64,000 nucleotides of DNA from Bradyrhizobium diazoefficiens (GCF_016599855.1 NZ_CP067041.1:6448001-6512000), one strand, 5' to 3'; counted from the first letter of the stretch, positions 1 through 9,071 are shown. Translations and numbers: made by a program. The notes: generated by a model not told the origin, from the letters alone.

Positions 1-406
1 CGACGGCTGCGCCGTAGTAGCAAGTGCCACCCGGATACAGGTAACCCCAGACACCGATGTCAAAAGCGAAGGCGCCGAAGGTCGGACGGATACCGCCGTA
101 GACGTCGACCTCGGCCGCAGCGCGGTTGGCGAAAGAGATGCTCTCCGCGGACAAGCCGACATAGAGCTGGAGGTCTTTGTTGAGGTTGTAGCGGGGTTCG
201 AAATAGGCGGCGACCGACGGCTTGTGGTTCGACTGGGTGACACCGCGGAAGATGTAGTCGTTCATGACCGCGCCGCCGAACGCGATGTCCCAGGGATCAA
301 ACGCAGGCGCGGGAGGAGCCTTTAAGGCCTTCAAGGGCATGTCCGCCGCGAAAGCCGAACCCGTCACCATTGCCAGCGCCGTTGCTAACAAAGTCACTTT
401 CTTCAT
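1..406 (-). CDS. TorF-family putative porin, 3' end cut by window
   Basis: The minus-strand frame from an ATG at 406, preceded by GGGGAT, gives 135 residues before running off the window. It opens with a cleavable signal peptide (MKKVTLLATALAMVTGSAFA then ADM) and continues into alternating amphipathic stretches with the sequence DYIFRGVTQSNHKPSVAAYF, which matches the N-terminus of the TIGR02001/TorF (Gcw_chp) porin-like family. The product should be an outer-membrane beta-barrel; the transported solute is unknown. The C-terminal strands lie outside the window. Confidence 0.8.
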   Translation of the reverse strand, partial: MKKVTLLATALAMVTGSAFAADMPLKALKAPPAPAFDPWDIAFGGAVMNDYIFRGVTQSNHKPSVAAYFEPRYNLNKDLQLYVGLSAESISFANRAAAEVDVYGGIRPTFGAFAFDIGVWGYLYPGGTCYYGAAV

Positions 407-838
407 TTCGATCCCCATCACCAGTTCTACCGAGTCGGATTCCCGGAAGCCCCCCGGGGTGTACGACTTGTCTGCAAAATTGCGTTACAGCGGCAATCTG
501 GATGGAGGGGCGTAAAGCGAGAAGCAAAAAACAAGAGCATCTGCTGACTTTTTGGGCGTTCTGCCGATTCCACGAAAGGTTGTCAGCCGGTGTTGCTTCT
601 CGATCACATTATTTCACCCCAAAGTGCACAGAGCCGTCCGGGATACTACGTAGGTCGGCGACGCCGTGGCGCGCACGCTACGAATCAGCTGACTCGAAAA
701 AAGGCAGCCTCCGGCAGCCGTGGCGGCGATGCAAAAAGGCCGCAGCGTCACCGCTGCGGCCTTCCTGCTCTCGATCGTGGTCGGGGATGGACCGGGCGCC
801 TGGAGCTTGGCTCCGAGCTTGGATCCAACCCTTCGGGC
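407..838. other. Intergenic stretch between porin and H1-like gene
   Basis: No open frame here has a ribosome-binding site or coding-like composition that I trust. It holds the 5' region of the porin gene and, at 733-763, the terminator of the H1-like gene. Nothing else recognisable was seen. Confidence 0.6.
733..763 (-). terminator. Rho-independent terminator of the H1-like gene
   Basis: A perfect 12-bp stem (736-747 with 752-763) closes a 4-base loop. Read on the minus strand it is followed by TTTTTGC. It lies about 75 bp past the stop of the H1-like gene, so it most likely ends that transcript. Confidence 0.75.
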
Positions 839-1195
839 CTAGCCTTGCCCGTCGGCCGGCGTCCGTTCCGCAGAAGACGAAGGCATCGCCCAGCTTGTCT
901 CGGCCGCAGGCTCGGGAGCCGGCGCAGCCACTGGAGCCGCCGGCTTCGGCGCGGGAGCTGCCTTCGCCTTCTTCGGTGCAGCCTTCTTCGCAGCTTTCTT
1001 CGGCGCCGCCTTCTTCACAGCCTTCTTGGCCGCAGCCTTCTTGGCCGTCTTCTTGGCGGCCTTCTTCGGCGCAGCCTTCTTGGCCGATTTCTTGGCAGAC
1101 GCCTTGGCCGCCTTCTTCTTCGTAGCCTTCTTCGCCGCTACGACCTTGTTGGCCTTTTTGGCCTTCTTGCTTTTCTTCTTGCTCGCTTTCGCCAT
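839..1195 (-). CDS. Histone H1-like alanine/lysine/proline-rich protein
   Basis: 118 residues, extremely basic. Residues 1-75 are built of degenerate AKKA/APKKA repeats; the C-terminal third is a PAPA-rich tail ending in a non-repetitive segment. This is the composition of bacterial H1/Hc1-like DNA-binding proteins, so a nucleoid or DNA-compaction role is likely. The start at 1195 is chosen because AGGAGG sits 7 nt upstream; an ATG nine codons earlier would bury that site. The gene is monocistronic with its own terminator. Low-complexity sequence makes family assignment by similarity weak. Confidence 0.75.
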   Translation of the reverse strand: MAKASKKKSKKAKKANKVVAAKKATKKKAAKASAKKSAKKAAPKKAAKKTAKKAAAKKAVKKAAPKKAAKKAAPKKAKAAPAPKPAAPVAAPAPEPAAETSWAMPSSSAERTPADGQG

Positions 1196-1267
1196 CGTGG
1201 TCCTCCTGTTGCCGCCGAACAATGGTCGATCGGGTGCCCTTCGGCCGTCACCTCGGGACGAGAAGCC

Positions 1268-2590
1268 TCATCGCGACGAATTCAATGCCGGCCGCGATCC
1301 GCCCGTAGCCCAATCGAGAAGCTCAATCGTGTGTACGACCGGAACTGACGTGCCACTGGCAATCTGCACCATGCAGCCGATATTGCCCGTGGCAATCATG
1401 TCCGGCTTGACGCTCGCAATGTTGGCGACCTTGCGATCGCGCAACCTGCCCGCAAGCTCGGGCTGGAGAATGTTGTAGGTCCCCGCCGAACCGCAACACA
1501 AATGGCTCTCCGGGACATCTTTCACCACGAATCCATTCTTGGAAAGCAATTCTTTCGGAAGGCCCGTGATTTTCTGCCCGTGCTGCAACGAACACGCGGA
1601 GTGATAGGCGATGACGATGTTGTCCTGTCGCGTGGTCGGCGCGAGGCCGAGACCGGCGACGTATTCGGTGATGTCCTTCGCGAGCGCGGACACCTTCGCC
1701 GCATCGGCTGCGAACGCGGCGTCCTCGCGCAGCAGATAGCCATAGTCCTTGATGACGGTGCCGCAGCCGGACGCCGTCACCAGGATGGCGTCGAGCCCCT
1801 CGCCGGCCGCTTCTTTTTGCCACGCCCTGACGTTGGCACGAGCCCGCGCCAGCGCATCATCGTCGTTGCCGAGGTGATGGGTGAGCGCGCCGCAGCATTG
1901 TTCGTCCTTGACCAGAACGACCTCGATGCCATGGCGGGTAAGAAGGTTGATGGCGGCCTGGTTGATGCGTGGCGCCAGCACCTGCTGGGCGCAGCCCTGG
2001 AGCAGCGCGACCCGCCCGCGCTTCTTGCCGAGCGCTGCGAACACGCCGCCGGCGGCAGGCCCCGGCGACGGCAGCCGGGCAGGTGCCAGCGCCAGCATCG
2101 CCTTGAGGCGCTGGATCAGGCCGGGCGTGGCTGACGGCCGCGGCGTCGGCAGGAAGACAGAGAGGGGCCGGGCCAGCTGTGCCAGCCGCATGCTCAAGCG
2201 AAACCATCGCGGGTCGGGAAGCACGAAGGCGAGCACCCGGCGTAGCAGCCGCTCGGGGAGCGGGCGCTGATAGCGCTCTTCGATCCTGACCCGGGCCTGG
2301 TCGACGAGGTGCATGTAGTTCACCCCTGAGGGGCAGGTCGTCATGCAGGCCAGACACGACAGGCAGCGATCGACATGCTTGACCACCTCGGCGGTCGGCG
2401 CCTGGTCCTTCTCCAGCATCTCCTTGATCAGATAGATGCGGCCGCGCGGGCTATCGAGTTCGTCGCCGAGGAGGACATAGGTCGGGCAGGTCGCCGTGCA
2501 GAAGCCGCAATGGACGCAGGCGCGCAGAATCTTGTCGGCTTCCGCGATGTCGGGGTCGGCGAGCTGAGCCAGTGAGAATTCGGTCTTCAT
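1268..2590 (-). CDS. glcF: Glycolate oxidase iron-sulfur subunit GlcF
   Basis: 440 residues. Two ferredoxin-type clusters lie in the N-terminus (CVHCGFCTATCP from residue 25 and CLSCLACMTTCP from about residue 75), followed by two C-terminal CCG domains (EQCCGAL and HLCCGSAG). This is the architecture of GlcF, which passes electrons from the flavin subunits of glycolate oxidase to the membrane quinone pool. Its ATG immediately abuts the stop codon of glcE, so the two are cotranscribed and probably translationally coupled. Full length for the family. Confidence 0.93.
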   Translation of the reverse strand: MKTEFSLAQLADPDIAEADKILRACVHCGFCTATCPTYVLLGDELDSPRGRIYLIKEMLEKDQAPTAEVVKHVDRCLSCLACMTTCPSGVNYMHLVDQARVRIEERYQRPLPERLLRRVLAFVLPDPRWFRLSMRLAQLARPLSVFLPTPRPSATPGLIQRLKAMLALAPARLPSPGPAAGGVFAALGKKRGRVALLQGCAQQVLAPRINQAAINLLTRHGIEVVLVKDEQCCGALTHHLGNDDDALARARANVRAWQKEAAGEGLDAILVTASGCGTVIKDYGYLLREDAAFAADAAKVSALAKDITEYVAGLGLAPTTRQDNIVIAYHSACSLQHGQKITGLPKELLSKNGFVVKDVPESHLCCGSAGTYNILQPELAGRLRDRKVANIASVKPDMIATGNIGCMVQIASGTSVPVVHTIELLDWATGGSRPALNSSR

Positions 2591-3826
2591 TCAGCAAGCG
2601 CCCCGCGTCAGCCGGCCCCGGTTGAGGATGGACTTCGGATCGAAACTGGCGCGCACCCGCTCGCTCAGCGCGGCAATGCCCGGCGCTTGCGGATGGAACA
2701 CATCGACAGTGCGCCTGACATCCTCGGCCGCCCGGATCAGGGTGGCATGCCCACCGGCCGCAGCGGTCCGCTGGCGCACCATGGGGGCATGCGCATCCGC
2801 GTTCGGCGGCAGTGCGACCCAGATCACGCCGCCGCCCCAATCGTAAATGACCTCGCCCCCGATCTCGCGCGCCAATTCCGTGCCGAGCGCCGCGCCCGAG
2901 GCCGGCGGGCAGACGATCCGCCACACCGGCCAGGGACCAAGCGCGCCGCCGGCCGCGAACGGCAGCACGTCGCGGATGGTAGCCCACAGGGCGGACGACG
3001 CAGCGTCCTCGATCAGGGTTGCGGTGCCGAACGGCGCCAGCAATTCGCGCAACGAGCCGGCGCGGTGGCTGGCGGAGGCGCTGATGCCTTCGAGCCGCAG
3101 CACCGTCAGCGCCTCGCCCTGGCCGGCGATATCGCCAAGCCCTTCGGTCCTGGCCCGGAACGCCGATTTCGGCAGATGCGCAGCGGCAGAGACGTCGAAC
3201 GGCGAGCCGAGCGCCGCGGTCATCGCCTTGTTGGCGGCGGCATCCTCTAACCCGCGCAGCAACAGCGTCCGTTCGGCTTCCGGCTTCGGCATCACCTTCA
3301 GCGTCACTTCCGTCATCACCGACAGCGTGCCCCACGACCCCGCCAGCAGCTTGCAGAGGTCGTAGCCGGTGACGTTCTTCACCACCTTGCCGCCGGTCTT
3401 GAAACTGTCGCCGAAACCGGAGACGGCATGCGCCCCGAGCAGGTGGTCGCGCGCCCCGCCCGCCTTAATCCGGCGCGGGCCGGCGAGCCCGGCCGCGATC
3501 ATGCCGCCGATGGTGCCTGATACGGCCGCGCCGAGCAGCGGCGCGGTGTTCATCGGCTCGAAGGCGAATTGCTGGTTCTTGGCATCGAGCAACGACAGCA
3601 CGTCCGCCAGCGGCGCGCCGGCCTGCAGCGTGACGATCAGCTCGTTCGGCTCGTAGGAGATGACGGCATTCAACGCGGAGACGTCGAGCACGGCATTGGT
3701 CGCCATGGCGTGCCCGATGCCGCGCTTGCTGCCATGACCGATGATCTCGAGCGGCTGCTCGTTGGCAATCGCCGCGCGCACCACTTCTTCGACGTCTTTG
3801 GCGTCTCTGACCTTGAGCGTATCCAC
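2591..3826 (-). CDS. glcE: Glycolate oxidase FAD-binding subunit GlcE
   Basis: The 411-residue form starts at GTG 3826 (reading V/M-DTLKVRDAKD) and matches the usual GlcE length. The frame stays open back to 4081, but that extension looks non-coding and would overlap the start of the plus-strand gene at 4066. A PCMH-type FAD-binding domain covers roughly the first 190 residues (GHGSKRGIG, then VSGTIGGMIAAG and KNVTGYDLCKL). It forms glycolate oxidase with GlcD and GlcF. No convincing Shine-Dalgarno precedes the chosen GTG, so the exact start is provisional. The gene is separated from glcD by a gene on the other strand. Confidence 0.88.
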   Translation of the reverse strand: MDTLKVRDAKDVEEVVRAAIANEQPLEIIGHGSKRGIGHAMATNAVLDVSALNAVISYEPNELIVTLQAGAPLADVLSLLDAKNQQFAFEPMNTAPLLGAAVSGTIGGMIAAGLAGPRRIKAGGARDHLLGAHAVSGFGDSFKTGGKVVKNVTGYDLCKLLAGSWGTLSVMTEVTLKVMPKPEAERTLLLRGLEDAAANKAMTAALGSPFDVSAAAHLPKSAFRARTEGLGDIAGQGEALTVLRLEGISASASHRAGSLRELLAPFGTATLIEDAASSALWATIRDVLPFAAGGALGPWPVWRIVCPPASGAALGTELAREIGGEVIYDWGGGVIWVALPPNADAHAPMVRQRTAAAGGHATLIRAAEDVRRTVDVFHPQAPGIAALSERVRASFDPKSILNRGRLTRGAC

Positions 3827-4065
3827 GGAAAAGCCGGTAGCGAAATTCGCGGCGGAAATCAAATGTCTCGCACACCAAAGCCGGGCGCGCGAAGGCGCCA
3901 GTCCCTCGATGCGACGCGGGAGACAAACCGCCGTCCCGATCGCGCGCCGGATGGCGAGCCCATTCGGGCACGACATTGTCACTTCGTCCACCGTCGAACC
4001 ATTCCGTCTGCAAACCTCGCTATTGATCAAACTGTTCCAGACGCCCTCGCAACAGGAGTTCCGGC

Positions 4066-4404
4066 ATGAGCGGACAGGCAATCAAGCAGCAGACAGTCAG
4101 CGAAGCGACGAGCAGCGGCGGCCTTCTCGTTGTCGCGCAATGGGAGGCCAAGGAGGGACAGGCCGACAATGTCGCCGAAATCCTGCGAGGCTTCCTGCCG
4201 GAGGCGCAAAGCGAGCCGGGCGTGAAGCTGTTCCTGATCAGCCGCGGTACGGAGAACCCGGCACAGTTCCTGTTCTACGAACTGTTTCGCGACGAGGCCG
4301 CTTTCAAGGCGCACCAGGAGAGTGCGCATTTCAAGACCTATATCGCGGGCGAAGCGCTACCGCTGCTGGCGAAGCGCGAGCGGGCGCAATATGGGATGCT
4401 GTAA
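4066..4404 (+). CDS. ABM-domain (quinol/antibiotic) monooxygenase-like protein
   Basis: 112 residues with AGGAG upstream of the ATG. The sequence GLLVVAQWEAKEGQADNVAEIL, then FLFYELFRDEAAFKAHQESAHF, is the classic antibiotic-biosynthesis-monooxygenase/YgiN dimeric alpha-beta barrel pattern. Members are cofactor-free oxygenases or quinol monooxygenases, but many have unknown substrates. It lies on the plus strand between glcD and glcE, so it is convergent with glcD and divergent from glcE. A link to glycolate metabolism cannot be shown from sequence. Confidence 0.8.
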   Translation: MSGQAIKQQTVSEATSSGGLLVVAQWEAKEGQADNVAEILRGFLPEAQSEPGVKLFLISRGTENPAQFLFYELFRDEAAFKAHQESAHFKTYIAGEALPLLAKRERAQYGML

Positions 4405-4451
4405 GCGTTCGCGGAGGGAAGGATTGCAGCCCCTTCCGTCAGCGCGGTCGC

Positions 4452-5945
4452 CTAGAACCGCGGAATGTCCGAAAACGCCAGCTTGCCCGCATGCACATGC
4501 ATGCGGCCGAGCTCGGCGCAGCGATGCAGGGTCGGAAACACCTTTCCGGGATTGAGCAGGCCTTGCGCGTCGAAGGCGCATTTCAGCCGCTGCTGCTGGT
4601 TGAGATCGATCTCGGTGAACATGTCGGGCATCAGGTCGCGCTTCTCGATGCCGACGCCGTGCTCGCCGGTGAGCACGCCGCCGAACTCGACGCAGGCGCG
4701 CAGGATGTCGGCGCCGAAGGCTTCGGCGCGCTCGATCTCGCCCGGCTTGTTGGCATCGTAGAGGATGAGGGGATGCAGATTGCCGTCGCCGGCGTGGAAC
4801 ACGTTGGCGCAGCCGAGCTGGTATTTTTCCGAGAGCTCGCGGATGCGGGCGAGCGCCTTCGGCAGAGCGCCGCGCGGGATGGTGCCGTCCATGCAGAGAT
4901 AGTCGGGCGAGATGCGTCCCACCGCGGGAAAGGCGGCTTTGCGGCCCGCCCAGAACAGATTGCGCTCGGCTTCCGAACTCGAGATCTGGCAGGTGGTCGA
5001 GCCGCAAGCGTTCGCGATGGTCTCGACGCGCGTGATCAGCTCGTCGACCTCGATCTTGGGACCGTCGAGTTCGATGATCAGCAGCGCCTCGACATCGAGC
5101 GGATAGCCGGCATGGACGAAGGCTTCCGCGGCGTGGATCGCGGGCTTGTCCATCATCTCCATGCCGCCGGGAATGATGCCGGCGCCGATGATGCGCGCCA
5201 CGCATTCGCCGGCGGCCTCGACTTCTGCGAAGCCGACCATCAGCGCGCGCGCGGTTTCCGGCTTTTGCAGGATGCGCACCGTGATCTCGGTGATAACGCC
5301 GAGCAAGCCCTCGGAGCCGGTAATGACGCCCATAAGGTCATAGCCGCAATTTTCCGCCGACTTGCCGCCGATGCGCAGGATCTCGCCACTCATCAGCACG
5401 ATCTCGCAGCCGAGCACGTTGTTGGTGGTCATGCCGTATTTCAGGCAATGCACGCCGCCGGAATTTTCCGCGACATTGCCGCCGATCGAGCAGGCGATCT
5501 GCGACGACGGATCGGGCGCGTAGTAGAAGCCGGCATGGGCGACCGCCTGGCTGATCGCGAGATTGGTAACGCCAGGCTCGGTGACGACGACGCGGTTGTC
5601 GAAATCGATCTCGCGGATGCGCTTGAACTTGCCGAGACCCAGCAGCACGCCGTCCTCGAGCGGCAAGGCGCCGCCTGACAGCGACGTGCCGGAGCCGCGC
5701 GGCACCACCTTGATGCCGTGGGCGGCACAATATTTCAGGATGAGCGACACCTGTTCGGTCGTATCGGGCAGCACCACGACCATCGGCGGCTGCCGATAGG
5801 CCGTCAGCCCGTCGGATTCATAGGCCCGCATCTCGGCAGGCGTATCGATCACGCCTTCGCCGGGCACGATTGCCCGCAGTGCAGCAACGATCTCCGCACG
5901 GCGCGCGAGCACAGCCTGATCGCTCGCAGGCATCATGATGGCCAT
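4452..5945 (-). CDS. glcD: Glycolate oxidase subunit GlcD (FAD-linked oxidase)
   Basis: 497 residues. The N-terminal FAD-binding PCMH domain carries PRGSGTSLSGGALP, and the C-terminal FAD-linked oxidase domain carries the HAGDGNLHP and GVLTGEHGVGIEKRDLMP motifs. This is the catalytic flavoprotein that oxidises glycolate (or D-lactate in close paralogues) to glyoxylate. AAGGAT sits before the ATG at 5945; an alternative ATG lies three codons inside. GlcE and GlcF follow on the same strand after the interposed ABM gene, so glcD probably has its own transcript. Confidence 0.93.
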   Translation of the reverse strand: MAIMMPASDQAVLARRAEIVAALRAIVPGEGVIDTPAEMRAYESDGLTAYRQPPMVVVLPDTTEQVSLILKYCAAHGIKVVPRGSGTSLSGGALPLEDGVLLGLGKFKRIREIDFDNRVVVTEPGVTNLAISQAVAHAGFYYAPDPSSQIACSIGGNVAENSGGVHCLKYGMTTNNVLGCEIVLMSGEILRIGGKSAENCGYDLMGVITGSEGLLGVITEITVRILQKPETARALMVGFAEVEAAGECVARIIGAGIIPGGMEMMDKPAIHAAEAFVHAGYPLDVEALLIIELDGPKIEVDELITRVETIANACGSTTCQISSSEAERNLFWAGRKAAFPAVGRISPDYLCMDGTIPRGALPKALARIRELSEKYQLGCANVFHAGDGNLHPLILYDANKPGEIERAEAFGADILRACVEFGGVLTGEHGVGIEKRDLMPDMFTEIDLNQQQRLKCAFDAQGLLNPGKVFPTLHRCAELGRMHVHAGKLAFSDIPRF

Positions 5946-6203
5946 ATCAAATCCTTCACGGCATATCCTTCCGCACGATCGATTTTGTCACAGCAAATCA
6001 ACCACGTCCGAGATGGTTTGGGTAGGCCATCCGAAAGTCGGACCGGCGATCTTGCACGAGTTCGCTCTGGGACAAGTAGGCAACCATGAAACCTGTCATG
6101 GTTTCGTGGCTTGTCCAAGCCGAGCGGGCCGTGCCAAAACCGGCAGGTCCGACGATCACCGACCAGATAAGAGCCACACCGGGAAAGAGACGAAGAGCAC
6201 CCT

Positions 6204-6599
6204 ATGAAAAAACTGATCTATGGCGCGCTGATGATTCTCACCGTCACTGCCACGGCCACCAGCGCGATGGCGCAGGATGTCGCGGCCGGCAAGACGTCGT
6301 TCAATAAATGCCTGGCCTGCCACGCGATCGGCGAAGGCGCCAAGAATAAGGTCGGGCCGGAGCTCAACGGGCTGGACGGCCGTCATTCCGGCACCGCGCC
6401 GGGATACAATTACTCTGACGCGAACAAAAATTCCGGCATCACCTGGAATGAGGCGCAGTTCAAGGAATACATCAAGGACCCGAAGGCCAAGATCCCCGGC
6501 ACCAAAATGGCGTTCGCCGGCATCAAGAACGAAACCGAGATCAACAATCTCTGGGCCTATGTGTCGCAGTTCGACAAGGACGGGAAGATCAAGAAGTAA
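6204..6599 (+). CDS. Class I c-type cytochrome (cytochrome c2/c550-like)
   Basis: 131 residues. A Sec signal peptide ends near MAQD, a single CLACH heme site follows, and the axial methionine lies in GTKMAFAG. The GPELNGLDGRHSGTAPGYNYS stretch is typical of soluble mitochondrial-like cytochromes c2 (CycA-type) of Rhizobiales. It should be a periplasmic electron carrier between the bc1 complex and terminal oxidases. The gene is monocistronic; the next gene is convergent after 18 bp. Confidence 0.9.
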   Translation: MKKLIYGALMILTVTATATSAMAQDVAAGKTSFNKCLACHAIGEGAKNKVGPELNGLDGRHSGTAPGYNYSDANKNSGITWNEAQFKEYIKDPKAKIPGTKMAFAGIKNETEINNLWAYVSQFDKDGKIKK

Positions 6600-6617
6600 G
6601 CGCGCGACGGGCGGCCG

Positions 6618-7601
6618 CTAATCGGCGGACGCCTGCGCCGGGACGATTTGAGCGATCATCGTCTCGATCTCTGTCTTCACGAGATCCGGCACGGCGTTCT
6701 GCACCATGTGGCCGAGATTGGGCAGCACGATCAGCTTTGCGTTCGGCACTGTCGCGGCAAATGGGCGTGCGTGGGTGTCGGTCTTCACCGTCTTGTCGGG
6801 CTCGCCGGCGATGATCGTCACCGGCATTCTGATCTCGCCGTAGCGCGAAATTTGCGCGGCAACCGCTTGCTTCAGCGTCACCAGATCATAGGCGTTGGCG
6901 ATGAACTCGCGCGGACGCAGCAGCAGCGGCGTCGCAGACTCTTTTACGAAGCCATCCGGCATCGTCTGCGGCAGGAAGACGTTGCGCGCGCCGGACTCGG
7001 CAACGAAATACCCCAGCGGCAGTGTGATGGTGTAGGCAAGCAGCGGGCCGATCACCGGCGTTGCGATGACCTCGTTGTAGCGGCCGACGCCGCCGCGCCA
7101 GGGATGGGTCACGGGTGCCAGCATGACGAGGCCGGCGACACGGCGGGGATGATCGAGCGCCAGCCGCGCGCCGAGTGCGCCGCTCCAGGAATGCACGACG
7201 AAGATCGCGCGATCGATCCCGAGCTTCGCCAGCGCCTCGTCGATCGTCCGCGCCTGGATGTCCGGCGTCGAATCCTGTCGCCGCGCACGCGTGCTCCAGC
7301 CGTGGCCGGGACGGTCGATCAGGATGACGCGATGGTCCTTTGCCAGCAGATCCCCGAGCGGGCGCCGCATCACTTCGAGATTGGAGCTTGCGCCATGCAA
7401 CATCACGATCGGCAGGCCCGCAGCGCGCGGGCCGATGTCGACGACGTGGAGCGTCGCGCCATCAACCTCGATCATCCGGCCCTGCGGCGGAAATGCACGT
7501 TGCACGGCAACAATACCGGCCTGCGTGACCAGCGCGAGCAGCACCAGCGCGGTCACGACCGACATCACGATCATGGAGAGAGTCCGGGTAATCCGGGGCA
7601 C
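6618..7601 (-). CDS. Membrane-anchored alpha/beta hydrolase
   Basis: 327 residues. A hydrophobic helix (about residues 10-32) would act as signal or anchor. The fold motifs are IVMLHGASSN (oxyanion loop), DRPGHGWS, the nucleophile elbow VVHSWSGALG, the acidic residue in IAGEPDKTV and the histidine in LPNLGHMVQ, so a Ser-Asp-His triad is present. The substrate is not predictable. The start is provisional because no strong ribosome-binding site precedes 7601; an ATG at 7574 would still retain the hydrophobic segment. Confidence 0.85.
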   Translation of the reverse strand: MPRITRTLSMIVMSVVTALVLLALVTQAGIVAVQRAFPPQGRMIEVDGATLHVVDIGPRAAGLPIVMLHGASSNLEVMRRPLGDLLAKDHRVILIDRPGHGWSTRARRQDSTPDIQARTIDEALAKLGIDRAIFVVHSWSGALGARLALDHPRRVAGLVMLAPVTHPWRGGVGRYNEVIATPVIGPLLAYTITLPLGYFVAESGARNVFLPQTMPDGFVKESATPLLLRPREFIANAYDLVTLKQAVAAQISRYGEIRMPVTIIAGEPDKTVKTDTHARPFAATVPNAKLIVLPNLGHMVQNAVPDLVKTEIETMIAQIVPAQASAD

Positions 7602-7868
7602 ATGGCAGCTACGGGTCTTGGCATGCGGCAGTTTCGCTCCGGGGCTGTGGATATGTGCACAATCTCGATCCGCAAAAACATAATAAAATCAATGATCCTT
7701 ACGCGCGGCACAAAGCCTCCGACCAGCTTCATGCGGTCGTCATCGCAGCTTCCATATAATCGCCACGGTCGGTTCCGCCATTGAGATGGACGCCGATCCC
7801 TCCTCGCAACCTCAGGGGATGCGGGAAAGACCGGCAGGATTATCCTGGTTTGAACCGGAGGATTTTCG

Positions 7869-8051
7869 ATGAGCTTCAGGTCGAATGACACCGCAATCGA
7901 CGAGATCGTCGCGAGCTGCAACGGCGACTTGCGCGGTGCCGTGCGGGCGCTGCTCCTGATCAACGAACACCTCGAGACCGAGCTCGCAAAGGCTTATGCC
8001 GCAGCCGCCGATCGCGGTCTGGCGGAGCGCGGCACCAGCGTCCTGCACTAG
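7869..8051 (+). CDS. Small conserved hypothetical protein (60 aa)
   Basis: 60 residues with a strong GGAGG placed 9 nt before the ATG. It is acidic to neutral, predicted helical, without cysteine pairs or a membrane segment (SNDTAIDEIVASCNGDLRGA then LLLINEHLETEL). I do not recognise a named family. Its TAG stop overlaps that of the convergent gene inside a CTAG at 8048-8051. The good start signal and codon use support a real gene. Confidence 0.65.
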   Translation: MSFRSNDTAIDEIVASCNGDLRGAVRALLLINEHLETELAKAYAAAADRGLAERGTSVLH

Positions 8052-8308
8052 CCCGCGCCGTCCTCGGCCTTTTCCTCGTCGGGTGTCAGCGCGGGACAGG
8101 CGCGGATGGTCGAACGGGCAAGCTTGGCATCGGCTTTGGATTTGTAAGGGCCGTCGCCGAACCAGATGTCGCCGTCGATGACCGGATTGCTGGTCACGAC
8201 GTTGCATTTGCCGGTGGCGCGATTGCCGATCACCCAGAACAGTCCGTCGGCGAGGCTCACCGCCCCCGACGCCATCAGCAACGCAGCTGCAAAAATCGAA
8301 CGCTTCAT
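8048..8308 (-). CDS. Small exported hypothetical protein (86 aa)
   Basis: The start at 8308 has AGGAG 8 nt upstream and yields a signal peptide (MKRSIFAAALLMASGAVSLA) followed by about 66 mature residues with two cysteines (GKCNVV and RACPALTP). The mature part contains GLFWVIGNRATGKCNVV, a pattern found in small periplasmic proteins of Bradyrhizobium with no known role. The longer upstream frame has no start signal. Convergent with the preceding 60-residue gene; the stops share CTAG. Confidence 0.7.
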   Translation of the reverse strand: MKRSIFAAALLMASGAVSLADGLFWVIGNRATGKCNVVTSNPVIDGDIWFGDGPYKSKADAKLARSTIRACPALTPDEEKAEDGAG

Positions 8309-8432
8309 GGCGGTTCTCCTGCCATGCAGGTAATGCTGCTGGCGTGCCGACAATACCCTTCGCCATGCGAGGCATGTGAACGTGGTTAATTCCCGCGCGC
8401 CGCAACCGCTCAAAACATGATTGAGTTATCGG

Positions 8433-9071
8433 CTAGATGTCGCGGCCTTCGACCTTCTCGGTCAGCGACTTGACCCGCTCGGGGATTTTCTCGAGGTGCG
8501 GGTTGACGGCGAGCGCCTTGCGATAGGCTTCAAGCGCGCGCTTCTCGTCACCGACGTCCTGCATGATCATGCCGAGCCCGGCGAGTGCGCCGAAATGACG
8601 GGGCTCCCGGGTCAAGACCTCGCGGATGTCGGCGAGCGAGCGGGCATAATCGTTCTGCATGTAATAGAGCGTGGCGCGCCGATTCCAGGCCTCGATGTAG
8701 TCGGGCCGCAGCTTGATGACGGAATCCAGAAGCTTGATCGCGACATCGATCTTCTGTGCATCGACCGCCGCCTTGGCCCGGGCCATCAGCAGCGCGGCGG
8801 TATCGCTCGGGGTCTGCAGCCAGATCGCCCAGATCCGCGCCTCGACATGCTTGGCGCTAGCTTCGTCAGGGGCGGCCTTCAGCGCACCGAACAAGAAATC
8901 GAGATTCTTAGTGCGCTCGGCCTTGGGCAGCTTGGCCGGCGGCTCCGGCAGCTTCTTCTGCGGCTTCGCCGGCGGCGCCGGATCATCCTGCGCCAGCGCA
9001 GGCGCGAGGCCAGCGGTCCCGAGGACGAGAGCCAGGCACAGCGTGCGGACGAAAGGGAATCTCACTACCAT
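8433..9071 (-). CDS. Exported tetratricopeptide-repeat protein
   Basis: 212 residues. A signal peptide (to about ALAQD) precedes a proline/lysine-rich linker (PAPPAKPQKKLPEPPAKLPK) and then about three TPR units, the clearest being IEAWNRRATLYYMQNDYARS and FGALAGLGMIMQDVGDEKRA. It should be a periplasmic or envelope scaffold for protein-protein contacts. No enzymatic motif is present and no ribosome-binding site is clear. The gene stands alone between a small exported protein and rpmJ. Confidence 0.8.
   Translation of the reverse strand: MVVRFPFVRTLCLALVLGTAGLAPALAQDDPAPPAKPQKKLPEPPAKLPKAERTKNLDFLFGALKAAPDEASAKHVEARIWAIWLQTPSDTAALLMARAKAAVDAQKIDVAIKLLDSVIKLRPDYIEAWNRRATLYYMQNDYARSLADIREVLTREPRHFGALAGLGMIMQDVGDEKRALEAYRKALAVNPHLEKIPERVKSLTEKVEGRDI

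Noticed and set aside
1196..1222. N-terminal extension MFGGNRRTT of the H1-like protein
   Set aside because: A strong AGGAGG sits just before the internal ATG; the extension has no site.
3741..5678. A 645-codon plus-strand open frame across glcE, the ABM gene and glcD
   Set aside because: It conflicts with three genes with clear motifs; its translation is low complexity (HAELDAG, AAD repeats) typical of antisense GC shadow.
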